A stretch of 44,211 nucleotides of DNA, from the NCBI GenBank assembly GCA_029212965.1, contig JARGOV010000001.1, positions 224,989 through 269,199 of the forward strand. Direction: 5' to 3'. Within the stretch, counting starts at the first letter, position 1. Each line of letters opens with the position of its first letter. Shown piece by piece: positions 9,980 to 18,945 of this stretch. Made by a program: the position numbers and the translations under genes. The notes beneath the pieces are model-generated. The model was not told the DNA's origin. It ran no database searches and was given only the letters and a program-made list of their open reading frames with translations. Source of the DNA: Porticoccaceae bacterium (GTDB lineage: Bacteria > Pseudomonadota > Gammaproteobacteria > Pseudomonadales > Porticoccaceae).

Positions 9980-10267
9980 TTATTTATGTGCGATAGGCTT
10001 ATCGGTAAACAAATAATCCTTAAGCTCTCCATCGAAACAAGGATCTTGACGTCTGATCCATTCAAGCACCATCGCCGCATGCTCTTTCTCCTCATCTCTA
10101 TTGTGCATAAGAATTGCTTTTAACTCTTCATCCTTGCACGCGTCAACCCTCTGGTTATACCAGTCAACTGCTTCAAGCTCTTCCATAAGAGACGTAATAG
10201 CTCGGTGCATATCTCTCGTCTCGTCTGAAAGTTCTGAAATGGGTTCGTGATAGCCTTCATTTGACAT
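9980..10267 (-). CDS. encapsulated ferritin-like protein (EncFtn family), no cargo tag
   Basis: Short two-helix ferritin-like protein of 95 residues. The segment MEELEAVDWYNQRVDA plus HNRDEEKEHAAMVLEW matches the EncFtn iron-oxidising cargo family characterised in Rhodospirillum rubrum. The expected ferroxidase ligands are present as Glu30, Glu60 and His63, with Trp36/Tyr37 nearby. Known members form a decameric ring that oxidises Fe(II) inside an encapsulin nanocompartment and end in a short shell-targeting peptide. This protein stops soon after the YLFT motif, so that tag is missing, and no encapsulin shell gene lies in the window. I chose ATG 10267 over an upstream in-frame start at 10318 because it has an AGAGGAAAA ribosome site and a family-like N-terminus. 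Confidence 0.88.
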   Translation of the reverse strand: MSNEGYHEPISELSDETRDMHRAITSLMEELEAVDWYNQRVDACKDEELKAILMHNRDEEKEHAAMVLEWIRRQDPCFDGELKDYLFTDKPIAHK

Positions 10268-10367
10268 GACTTTTCCTCTGCTGATTACTAAGAGCGTGCT
10301 AGTGAACTGATTATTCAAAATTCGCTAGCTTATTTCAATTTACCCACCACTAAGGAGGCAACACATT

Positions 10368-10418
10368 ATGCCTGACAATAAGCAACCTGCAAAAAAAGCC
10401 CGATTATCAATAATATAA
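10368..10418 (+). CDS. possible 16-residue micro-ORF with perfect ribosome site
   Basis: ATG followed by 15 more codons and TAA, encoding MPDNKQPAKKARLSII. A textbook AAGGAGG (10352-10358) stands 9 bases before the ATG, better than at most genes here. It runs divergently from the ferritin-like gene and converges on the monooxygenase gene. It could be a small peptide, a leader, or the surviving start of a deleted gene. I recognise no family. Only the ribosome site supports translation. Confidence 0.35.
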   Translation: MPDNKQPAKKARLSII

Positions 10419-10509
10419 AGCTCAGGTATAAAACAGGGTCTTACATAATCTGGCTCGCACCCAGGCAGCGCGCCATAGCACACTGCCGCGCTGCCCATGG
10501 GAATTACAT

Positions 10510-12327
10510 TTACTTAACTTCCAAACCTTGTAACTGGCCATCAGCTCGCCAGTCTTCAAGAATTTTAAAGAACTCGGGCGCCCCACCGCCGTATTGACCA
10601 CTGAAGAATCCGGCTCCATTTTCTTTACCTTCTTCATTGTAATAACCGGGTGTACATTCCGCGTAAAAGCGTTTGCCCAGGTTGGCCAATTTATTAATGG
10701 TCGCCACCCATTCCTCTTCGGCCTCCACAGTGGTTTCAACGGTCCGGGCATTATTGTCCACGGCATGCTTCAGCACATAACTAAGATGTTTGGCCTGCTC
10801 GTTCAAGGCATGGGGAATGCTGGTCGTAAAGCCGGTTTGAGTAAGGCCCATTGTGAACACATTGGGAAAATCGCGGGTATAAAGACCATGAAAAGTAGAA
10901 AGCCCATTAGCCCACTTTTCACTGAGGGTAGCGCCATTGCGACCCGCCAAATCATAACCAGACTGCTGGGTAAAGTTGGTACCTACCTCAAAGCCAGTCG
11001 CAAAAATCAAACAGTCCAGCTCGTATTCAACCCCGTCAACGACGACGCCCTTCTCAGTGATACGTTCAACGCCCTGGCCCTCGGTATCAACAAGAGTCAC
11101 GTTCGGCAGGTTGTAGGTCGCCAGATACTCATCGTGAAAACCCGGGCGCTTACAGAACTGACGATAATAGGGCTTCAGTTTTTCGGCCGTTTCAGAGTCT
11201 TTCACAATGCTATCGACACGGGCTCTCACCTGATTCATTTTTTTGAAATCGGCAATTTCCAGGGCGGCGGCCACTTCTGTTGAACTCATATGGGGGTTTA
11301 ATTTACGCTGAATAGGGCCCGACAAATTGCGAAAAATTTCCGTCCAGCCATCGCTCACCAGGTCTTTATCCTGATAGCCACCAGCGGTAATAATATTAAA
11401 ATTGTCCATGCGCTCTTGCTGCCAACCCGGTTTCAAGCTCTTAGCCCACTCGGGATCCGTGTCGCGATTATTGCGCACATCAATAGACGACGGAGTACGC
11501 TGGAAAACATGCAAAGACTGGGACGCTTCACCCAGATGGGGAATACACTGTACTGCAGTAGCACCTGTGCCAATAATGCCAACGCGCTTGTCTTTAAGCT
11601 TGTTAAGGTCGCCCTCAGACGAGCCACCCGTATAGTCATAATCCCAGCGACTAGTGTGAAAGGTGTGACCTTTAAAGTCATTAATACCGGGAATACCCGG
11701 CAATTTTGGCCGGTTGAGAGGGCCATTAGACATCACGACATAATGCGCCTTAATGCGGTCGCCGCGGTTCGTTTCAATAATCCAGCGCGCCAAATCCTCG
11801 TCCCACTGCATATGGGTAATTTCTGTTTGCAGGCAGGCGTTGTCATACAGCTTGTAATGGCGAGCAATGGCCTTGGAGTGAGCCAATATTTCAGGCGCGT
11901 GTGAATACTTTTCAGTAGGCACAAAACCCAGCTCTTCGAGCAGCGGCAAATAGACATAGGCCTCGACATCGCATTGTGCGCCGGGATAGCGGTTCCAATA
12001 CCAGGTACCCCCGAAATCACCGCCCTTTTCAATCACGCGAATATCATTCACGCCTGCTTCTCGCAAACGCGCACCAGCAAGCAAGCCACCAAAACCGCCG
12101 CCCACAATAACCACTTCGACTTCGTCATTAAGGGGTTCACGTTTTATTTCTTCTTCAATGTAGGGGTCGTCTACATACTTGGTAAAATCGCCAGTAACTG
12201 CTTGATATTGCTCAGACGCTTCTTTCCGTATGCGCTTATCACGCTCAAAGCGGTATTTTTCACGCAGGGCGTTAGGGTCGAAATCGAGTTCAGACAGATC
12301 AATTGAGGGATGTGTTGCATTGCTCAT
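10510..12327 (-). CDS. Baeyer-Villiger-type flavin monooxygenase
   Basis: FAD- and NADPH-dependent monooxygenase of 605 residues. Two nucleotide-binding folds are visible: GGGFGG at 76-81 for FAD and IIGTGATAVQ at about 251-260 for NADPH. Between them lies the Baeyer-Villiger fingerprint FKGHTFHTSRWD at 218-229. The roughly 70-residue N-terminal extension ending DDPYIEEEIKREPL resembles the large-ring ketone (cyclododecanone/cyclopentadecanone) and steroid monooxygenase group, so a cyclic ketone or steroid-like substrate is plausible but not shown. The ATG at 12327 has an AGGAACT ribosome site. It appears monocistronic, with no lactone hydrolase or alcohol dehydrogenase beside it. Confidence 0.92.
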   Translation of the reverse strand: MSNATHPSIDLSELDFDPNALREKYRFERDKRIRKEASEQYQAVTGDFTKYVDDPYIEEEIKREPLNDEVEVVIVGGGFGGLLAGARLREAGVNDIRVIEKGGDFGGTWYWNRYPGAQCDVEAYVYLPLLEELGFVPTEKYSHAPEILAHSKAIARHYKLYDNACLQTEITHMQWDEDLARWIIETNRGDRIKAHYVVMSNGPLNRPKLPGIPGINDFKGHTFHTSRWDYDYTGGSSEGDLNKLKDKRVGIIGTGATAVQCIPHLGEASQSLHVFQRTPSSIDVRNNRDTDPEWAKSLKPGWQQERMDNFNIITAGGYQDKDLVSDGWTEIFRNLSGPIQRKLNPHMSSTEVAAALEIADFKKMNQVRARVDSIVKDSETAEKLKPYYRQFCKRPGFHDEYLATYNLPNVTLVDTEGQGVERITEKGVVVDGVEYELDCLIFATGFEVGTNFTQQSGYDLAGRNGATLSEKWANGLSTFHGLYTRDFPNVFTMGLTQTGFTTSIPHALNEQAKHLSYVLKHAVDNNARTVETTVEAEEEWVATINKLANLGKRFYAECTPGYYNEEGKENGAGFFSGQYGGGAPEFFKILEDWRADGQLQGLEVK

Positions 12328-12471
12328 AGTGGAGTTCCTATCCTAATTAAAGACGCTTATCTCTACACCGACTGACTGCTGCAATTTGGATAAAGCAAAT
12401 GAGGTCGCCGAATAGAGAATGGAAATATGTTTACGCATTGTAACAGGCCCAAAGCCCTTGTTAACTACCCC

Positions 12472-12492
12472 ACTACTTGCCCAACAAGTAGT
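12472..12492. repeat. 8-base inverted repeat, possible operator
   Basis: actacttg (12472-12479) and caagtagt (12485-12492) form a perfect inverted repeat around a five-base spacer. It lies between the divergent monooxygenase gene and the hypothetical gene at 12557, where a regulator could bind. There is no T run, so it is not a terminator. No regulator gene is adjacent; function is inferred from position only. Confidence 0.35.
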
Positions 12493-12556
12493 ATGTACAG
12501 ATCGGCTTCGGTATGATCCGCTGCTCTTTCGCAAGCCGTATACAGCCCATCAACAC

Positions 12557-12892
12557 ATGAAAACAATTGATCTTCTGTCCTGCCCAGAAACCACACTAAC
12601 GGCAGAACTCAAACGCATGAAAAGCAAAGAACTGGAACGCCATACCCGTAAACTCCTGCTGAAACTTGGACTAAATGATTATGATGCTGTAATGGCCACG
12701 GTCATTAAAGCCATCGCCAAATTGGATGCTAGCCAGGAGAATAGATTTAGCGCCTTGCAAGCGGTCATTCGATCATTTCTCGTCAGTGAAAAACAAAAAG
12801 TAGAGCAACAACCAGTGGTGGAAAGATTGGCGATTATTATGATGCTTTTAGTCGCCAAGAAATTTCATAAAATACACGCCGTCAGCAACTAA
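12557..12892 (+). CDS. hypothetical protein
   Basis: Predicted soluble, helix-rich, lysine-rich protein of 111 residues that I do not recognise. It has no signal peptide; a short hydrophobic stretch (AIIMMLLVAKKF) lies near the C-terminus. The frame is open further upstream to 12419, but that part overlaps the presumed promoter region of the divergent monooxygenase gene and lacks a ribosome site, so ATG 12557 is preferred; ATG 12617 is another possibility. It ends 15 bases before the methyltransferase gene, suggesting co-transcription and perhaps a shared role. Confidence 0.6.
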   Translation: MKTIDLLSCPETTLTAELKRMKSKELERHTRKLLLKLGLNDYDAVMATVIKAIAKLDASQENRFSALQAVIRSFLVSEKQKVEQQPVVERLAIIMMLLVAKKFHKIHAVSN

Positions 12893-12907
12893 CATCAACT
12901 CGAACTC

Positions 12908-13855
12908 ATGGCTTTAATTTCTGGGCTCAGCCAATCAATGCAGCCAATAATACAAAGTATTCAGCGTGGGGCAAAAAAAGGCGCCGACGCCTGTCGTTTA
13001 TTCCATGGGCGTGGGCATTGCTACCCTGGGCTTGAGTTTGTCAGCGTCGACTGGTTTTCGCCGGTGGTCTTAATCAGCTTATATAAAAAACCAGAGGCGC
13101 AGTGGCTGAAACAATTGGCCAACGAAATCACGCAGTTTTCTAATGACGAAGCCATTGAAAATATCCTACTGCAACACCGTTATATTAAAGGTGCGCCGAG
13201 TGAAAATCTCAAAGGAGAGGTTGCCGGCGACTATTACGCCACAGAAAAAGGCCTTAAATTCAAACTGAATTTTGAGACTAATCAAAACGTAGGCTTTTTC
13301 CTCGATATGGCCAACTGTCGGCAAGTACTTCGAGAGCTAGCCAAAGGCAAGCGTGTACTCAACCTCTTTGCCTACTCCTGTGCGTTTTCAGTGGTTGCGG
13401 CAGAAGCCGGTGCAGAAAAAGTCGTGAACGTCGACATGGCAAAGGGCGCTTTAAATACAGGCAGGCTCAACCATCAACTGAATGATATCGATAGCCGATC
13501 AATTTCCTACTTGAGCCACGATATTTTTAAATCCTGGGGCAAGATCCGCAAGTACGGGCCTTATGACATGGTTGTTATCGACCCGCCCAGCTTTCAGGCG
13601 GGCAGCTTTAATGTCAGAAAAGATTACCAGAAAATAGTACGCAAATTGCCGGGCTTACTCGCACCCCAGGCACAGGTCATTGCCTGTTTAAACTCACCGG
13701 ATTTGAATTTTGATTTCTTACGTGATTTGTTTAATGGCGTTGGCGGCTTTGTTGAAAGAAAAGTTATTGAACCACCTCAGTCCTTTCCTGAAAGCGATGC
13801 CGGCAGAGGCTTAAAAACGCTGCTCTTTGAAATAAACACCAAACATCAGGATTGA
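12908..13855 (+). CDS. class I SAM-dependent methyltransferase (RlmI/RlmK-like catalytic domain)
   Basis: Protein of 315 residues with a Rossmann methyltransferase core similar to the RlmI/RlmK rRNA cytosine or guanine methyltransferases. Motifs are VGFFLDMANCRQVLRELA, VLNLFAYSCAFSVVAAEAGA (SAM motif I), VNVDMAKGALNTGRLNHQ, and the catalytic-region motif VVIDPPSFQ. It lacks the N-terminal PUA RNA-binding domain of true RlmI, so the target (rRNA, other RNA or protein) is uncertain. It is probably co-transcribed with the small hypothetical gene just upstream. Family-level call is solid; the specific substrate is unknown. Confidence 0.85.
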   Translation: MALISGLSQSMQPIIQSIQRGAKKGADACRLFHGRGHCYPGLEFVSVDWFSPVVLISLYKKPEAQWLKQLANEITQFSNDEAIENILLQHRYIKGAPSENLKGEVAGDYYATEKGLKFKLNFETNQNVGFFLDMANCRQVLRELAKGKRVLNLFAYSCAFSVVAAEAGAEKVVNVDMAKGALNTGRLNHQLNDIDSRSISYLSHDIFKSWGKIRKYGPYDMVVIDPPSFQAGSFNVRKDYQKIVRKLPGLLAPQAQVIACLNSPDLNFDFLRDLFNGVGGFVERKVIEPPQSFPESDAGRGLKTLLFEINTKHQD

Positions 13856-13995
13856 TATTCGCGATTCAAAAAATTCTATTGTCCTATTAGTTTTCTATAA
13901 CTAACTTGTTGTATGTAACGCTTGCTACACAGGCGAGTAGATTTCTCGAGTCCTGCCCGGGGGTGAGATGTGTTCGCTCTGGTTATGTGCACGAA

Positions 13996-14326
13996 TTAAC
14001 AGCATGATGCTATTAGTCCAAGCACTGTCATTGATGACCCTGATATCGCCCAAAGGCCTGTCCCTACATGCATGATATTAGCATTTTCCTTTTTAAAGCC
14101 GTAGATAGCTAAAAAAAGTCCCGATAAACCAATAAAAAAACTACCGCCATTAATGCTGGAATATATTGACCTATAAGAAGGTATGTAAAAGGTCCAAGGA
14201 ATGATAACGCTAATGGGATTAATAAAAGAAGAGCGCTGCCATTTTGACCTGGAACAAATGGCAATGAAAGAACACATACTACAAAGCATGCGATAAGATA
14301 TAAAATTAGAAATTTTTAACACTCAT
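13996..14326 (-). pseudogene. frameshifted small membrane protein relic
   Basis: Three minus-strand frames join into one sensible membrane protein. ATG at 14326 reads MSVKNF then stops. One missing base in the following A run would instead enter a frame rich in hydrophobic residues (VVCVLSLPFVPG, LLLLIPLALSFLGPF, LLIGQYIPAL) that stays open to 14109. A second one-base loss near 14140 leads into GGSFFIGLSGLFLAIYGF and GTGLWAISGSSMTVLGL, ending at 13996. The rebuilt product would be about 110 residues with around four membrane helices. I do not recognise a family. A sequencing error in two homopolymer-like spots is the alternative to true decay. Confidence 0.55.
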
Positions 14327-14382
14327 ATTTCAGTACTCATAACGCTAAACACAGCTTTTTACGTCGCAACTTCCTTTCCTTG

Positions 14383-14718
14383 TTATGGGGATAATGGAAC
14401 GAGCATTGATTTATTTGAATTAAAATACTCTTTTGCTTCTGAGTCTGCTTGCGTGCCTAACTCTGATGACAGGCTTAGCATTGAGCTATGTGAATTATGA
14501 GCCATCGCGGAAATAAATGTAGAAAGCCTATCTATTTCCTGATTGTTCAGAAGAACACCCATTTTAGTGAATGTCTTTACATCAATTGCATTACGGTTGT
14601 TAGCGAGTTCCATGAAGGTGATTGCCGCTTCATGTTCTCCCCATTTATAACCTACTGCGACAAAAGCTGGCGCTGAACGCAATATGCCAATAGCAACGAG
14701 CTTGAATTTATCTATCAT
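14383..14718 (-). CDS. hypothetical protein
   Basis: Product of 111 residues with a mildly hydrophobic N-terminal segment (FKLVAIGILRSAPAFVAVGY) that could be a signal anchor, followed by a soluble, serine-rich region. No family recognised. The ATG at 14718 follows a GAGG sequence at a suitable distance. It lies just upstream of the frameshifted membrane-protein relic on the same strand, in an AT-richer patch, so it may itself be part of a decaying island. The 265 bases on its upstream side (14719-14984) contain no gene I can support. Confidence 0.45.
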   Translation of the reverse strand: MIDKFKLVAIGILRSAPAFVAVGYKWGEHEAAITFMELANNRNAIDVKTFTKMGVLLNNQEIDRLSTFISAMAHNSHSSMLSLSSELGTQADSEAKEYFNSNKSMLVPLSP

Positions 14719-14984
14719 TCTCGAGCCTCATAACACCTGTATTTGTGGCTGGTTTAAAGCCCTGCGTCATGAAAAGGCACACCACCAAAAATAATGACGC
14801 GCAATATTTCTGCTACGAGGCCAATAAGCAGGCTATAAACACAACATGCAGCCGACACACCTACAGTTTTGTGGCTGAGCCATGCAAAGCCCTTGATCGA
14901 TAACTGTCCTATCAATAGTCATAGCGCAGCTATAGTTTATACACCTATATTACATAATAAGCGCAGTAGCCATTAAGCAAACGC

Positions 14985-15473
14985 TTAAGTCGTTTCAGTC
15001 AAGGCTTCTTCAGAAACCACGATCCCATTACTGTCAGCATAAATATATTCACCCGGGTTAAAGGTAACACCACCAAAGGTGACGGGGATGTTAAAGTCGC
15101 CGATACCGCGCTTGTCAGTTTTCAAAGGGATGGCCGACAACGCCTGCACGCCAAGGTCGAGTTGAGAAATGGTGCTCACATCGCGAATACAGCCGTAGAT
15201 AATCACTCCTTCCCAACCATTCTCCAGGGCATTTTCGGCGATCATATCACCGAGCAGTGCCCGGCGTAGCGAGCCGCCACCGTCAACCACCAACACGCGA
15301 CCGTGGCCCGGCGTGGCCAAATTTTCTTTCACCAGAGAGTTATCTTCAAAACACTTCACGGTGACGATCTCGCCAAAAAAGGCTTCGCGACCACCAAAGT
15401 TTGACAGCATGGGCTCAAGCACACGAACCAGCTCGGGGTTGTCATCGCATAAGTCAGGGGTGAGATCGGTCAT
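14985..15473 (-). CDS. rraA: RraA, regulator of ribonuclease E activity
   Basis: Trimeric protein of the RraA/MenG-like fold; in E. coli it binds RNase E and damps RNA decay, though members of this fold elsewhere have aldolase activity. The 162-residue product shows VEP-type helix then [57 protein letters not shown] and [17 protein letters not shown]. The frame is open to 15527, but ATG 15473 gives the family start ([11 protein letters not shown]) and has GGAG seven bases ahead. Divergent from pabB across about 170 bases. Confidence 0.93.
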   Translation of the reverse strand: MTDLTPDLCDDNPELVRVLEPMLSNFGGREAFFGEIVTVKCFEDNSLVKENLATPGHGRVLVVDGGGSLRRALLGDMIAENALENGWEGVIIYGCIRDVSTISQLDLGVQALSAIPLKTDKRGIGDFNIPVTFGGVTFNPGEYIYADSNGIVVSEEALTETT

Positions 15474-15647
15474 TGTTTGCTCCATTAGTACGCAGTTTAG
15501 TAAGCCCCAATTATACGCAAAGCTCACACTGAGGCCTGATTAATTCTTTGGCAAACACCCTATCGAGGCTCAAGAGCCTATAAAATAGCGGCTTCTTTAT
15601 TGTAGTAATGAACGCCCAAGCCTTTTCATAATGAGTACCCAAGGCCA

Positions 15648-17033
15648 ATGCCCAAGATGATCGTACTGGACTACCCTTTTCGCAGCGATGTTGAGGCTCT
15701 GTTCAATACCGTGCGCGATTTGCCCAGCCCAATATGGTTGGACAGCGGCAAGCCACGGTCTCTACAGGGGCGGCTGGACATTATCAGCGCGGCACCAGCC
15801 CGTATTCTAGAGACCCGTGGCAGTTTGACTCAAATTAGCGATAGCGAGGGCAACAGCGAAACGAGCACGGCTTGCCCCTTTACACTGTGTCAGGCGACGA
15901 TGGATGACTTTGCCTTACAGGGCGACAAACTCACCGAGCTGCCCTTTGTTGGTGGCCTTGCCGGTTTTTTTGGCTATGGGCTTGGCACAGCACCTACAGA
16001 AGACAGCCATACAGGCCCCGCCGATATGCCCGACATGCGTCAGGGCTACTATCTTTGGGCATTGGTCATTAATCATCAAATATCTCAGGCGCATCTGGTT
16101 TTTCACCCTGCCTGCCCCCGGCGTTTGCGGCACGACATACAGGCGAGGCTCGCCGCACCGCCAGCGCTGACCGAAAAGCCCTTTACCTTAAAAGCAGATT
16201 TCCAGGCCAGCACTTCACGTAGCGATTATGAAAATGATATCGCCACAATCAAAGACTATATCGCCGCTGGTGATTGTTATCAGGTGAATTATGCCCAGCA
16301 TTTTTCTGCAGAATTTCAAGGCGACCCGTGGGCTGCTTATTTGCACTTGCGCAAAGCCCTACCCTCGCCTTTCTCTAGCTTTTTAAGCTGGGGTGACAAA
16401 GCTCTGCTGTCGCTGTCGCCGGAGCGTTTTATTAAAACATCTGGTCAGCAAGTTGAAACCAAGCCGATTAAGGGCACGATTGCCCGAGGTATTTCTGTTG
16501 AGGACGATCAGGAACAGGCCATCAATTTGATGAACAGCCCCAAAGATAGAGCCGAGAATTTAATGATCGTCGACCTGCTGCGCAATGATTTGGGCAAGTC
16601 TTGTGAACCGGGGTCAATCCGCGTACCGAAGCTGTTTAATCTCGAGAGCTTTGCCAACGTTCACCACCTAGTCAGCACCATTACCGGGCGCATTCGTGGC
16701 GATGTCAACGCGCTCGATTTACTGGCAGGCTGTTTTCCGGGGGGGTCGATTACCGGTGCACCAAAGAAGCGTGCCATGGAAATTATTGCCGAGCTGGAAA
16801 AAGTGCCACGCACCATTTATTGCGGCAGTATCACCTACGTCAGTGCCAATGGGCGAATGGATAGCAATATTGCCATCCGCACCCTGCTCGCTGAAAAGAA
16901 CAAGCTTCACTGCTGGGGTGGCGGTGGCATTGTGAGTGATTCACTGCCCGATAGTGAATATCGAGAGTCTTTGGCCAAGGTGGCCTTATTAATGGATACC
17001 CTGGCTAAACTCAGACCCGCTACTAGAAAGTAA
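15648..17033 (+). CDS. pabB: aminodeoxychorismate synthase component I
   Basis: Chorismate-utilising enzyme that, with the PabA glutaminase, makes 4-amino-4-deoxychorismate for folate. The 461-residue length and C-terminal chorismate-binding domain (residues ~195-455) fit PabB. Motifs are KPIKGTIARG, with the lysine typical of aminodeoxychorismate synthase rather than the PIAGT of anthranilate synthase, plus DLLRNDLG and the PGGSITGAPKKRAMEII signature. The N-terminal third is the usual less-conserved domain. Start ATG 15648 has only a weak AAGG; ATG 15657 is possible. Its 3' end converges on thrH, with 24 bases between stops. Confidence 0.92.
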   Translation: MPKMIVLDYPFRSDVEALFNTVRDLPSPIWLDSGKPRSLQGRLDIISAAPARILETRGSLTQISDSEGNSETSTACPFTLCQATMDDFALQGDKLTELPFVGGLAGFFGYGLGTAPTEDSHTGPADMPDMRQGYYLWALVINHQISQAHLVFHPACPRRLRHDIQARLAAPPALTEKPFTLKADFQASTSRSDYENDIATIKDYIAAGDCYQVNYAQHFSAEFQGDPWAAYLHLRKALPSPFSSFLSWGDKALLSLSPERFIKTSGQQVETKPIKGTIARGISVEDDQEQAINLMNSPKDRAENLMIVDLLRNDLGKSCEPGSIRVPKLFNLESFANVHHLVSTITGRIRGDVNALDLLAGCFPGGSITGAPKKRAMEIIAELEKVPRTIYCGSITYVSANGRMDSNIAIRTLLAEKNKLHCWGGGGIVSDSLPDSEYRESLAKVALLMDTLAKLRPATRK

Positions 17034-17057
17034 TCAAACTCAAAAAGTCGTGCTCGC

Positions 17058-17678
17058 TTACAAACTCAGTGGTCGATTACTGGCATCAATAAACGCTTGC
17101 TTAAGGTTATCGTAGCCGTAGACCGCGGGGAATTCAGGGAATTCAGCAACCACATTATCGGGGGCCATAAACAGTATGCCCTCGTCAGCTTCAGCCAGCA
17201 TAGTGGTGTCATTGTAGGAATCACCGGCAGCGATAATGCGGTAGTAAAGGCTTTTCAGTGACAGTACAGCCTGGCGCTTGGGGTTGGCCTGACGCAGTTT
17301 GTAGTCGGTCACACGGCCAGTTTTTTCATCCACTTCAAGCTGATGACACAATAGCGTGGGGAAACCCAGTTGACGCATCAGGGGTTGAGAAAACTCGTAG
17401 AAAGTATCTGACAAAATAATGACCTGAAAGCGCTCGCGCAGCCAATCGACAAATTCTATGGCACCGTCGAGAGGTTTAAGGCGAGCAATAACGGCCTGAA
17501 TTTCATTGAGACCCAAGCCGTGCTTGTCGAGTATTCTCAGCCTCTGCTGCATTAGCACGTCATAGTCAGGGATGTCCCGCGTTGTGGCTTTTAAGGCGTT
17601 AATGCCAGTTTCTTCTGCAAAGGCAATCCAGATTTCGGGTATCAATACCCCTTCAAGATCAAGGCAGGCTATTTCCAC
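17058..17678 (-). CDS. thrH: ThrH phosphoserine phosphatase / homoserine phosphotransferase
   Basis: HAD-superfamily enzyme of 206 residues. It matches the Pseudomonas ThrH family, which dephosphorylates phosphoserine and can pass the phosphate to homoserine, linking serine and threonine synthesis. HAD motif I is DLEGV (Asp7, with Glu9 in place of the usual second Asp, as in ThrH), motif II is ILSDTFYEFSQPLMRQLGFP, and motif III is IIAAGDSYNDTTML. GTG 17678 is chosen over the longer frame (to 17744) because family members start at (M)EIACLDLEGV and GGAG lies about eight bases upstream. Confidence 0.94.
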   Translation of the reverse strand: MEIACLDLEGVLIPEIWIAFAEETGINALKATTRDIPDYDVLMQQRLRILDKHGLGLNEIQAVIARLKPLDGAIEFVDWLRERFQVIILSDTFYEFSQPLMRQLGFPTLLCHQLEVDEKTGRVTDYKLRQANPKRQAVLSLKSLYYRIIAAGDSYNDTTMLAEADEGILFMAPDNVVAEFPEFPAVYGYDNLKQAFIDASNRPLSL

Positions 17679-17787
17679 AACAAGACTCCAATTGGTTAAA
17701 AATCTGCGCGCTACTCTACCAGCTTGGTGTAGCGGTGCAAGCAACTAATGTTCCTGTCACAAGCTGCCGAAGCCTTTCACCACTCAG

Positions 17788-17845
17788 CTATAAAAAGGCC
17801 TGTTCCAGCACGGGGACTCTCATCTGCTGAACAGGCCTTTTATAG
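17788..17845 (-). terminator. long hairpin terminator downstream of cysB
   Basis: ctataaaaaggcctgttcc at the left pairs with gaacaggccttttatag at the right, and the pairing continues inward (agca/tgct) past one bulged C, giving about 20 base pairs around a 14-base loop. Read on the minus strand it ends in five T, fitting termination of cysB 12 bases after its stop codon. Confidence 0.85.
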
Positions 17846-17856
17846 ATTAAACCCGG

Positions 17857-18915
<1,059 letters not shown>

Positions 18916-18945
18916 TTAAATTATCAGCCTGTTAACGGATTCCGC

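Noticed and set aside
10268-10318. 17-codon N-terminal extension of the ferritin-like gene
   Set aside because: Contains the ribosome site of the ATG at 10267 and has no counterpart in the EncFtn family.
10594-11283. 229-codon plus-strand open frame
   Set aside because: Antisense to the monooxygenase gene; no ribosome site and no recognisable protein.
12419-12556. N-terminal extension of the hypothetical gene at 12557
   Set aside because: In frame, but it has no ribosome site, contains the inverted repeat and occupies the likely promoter region.
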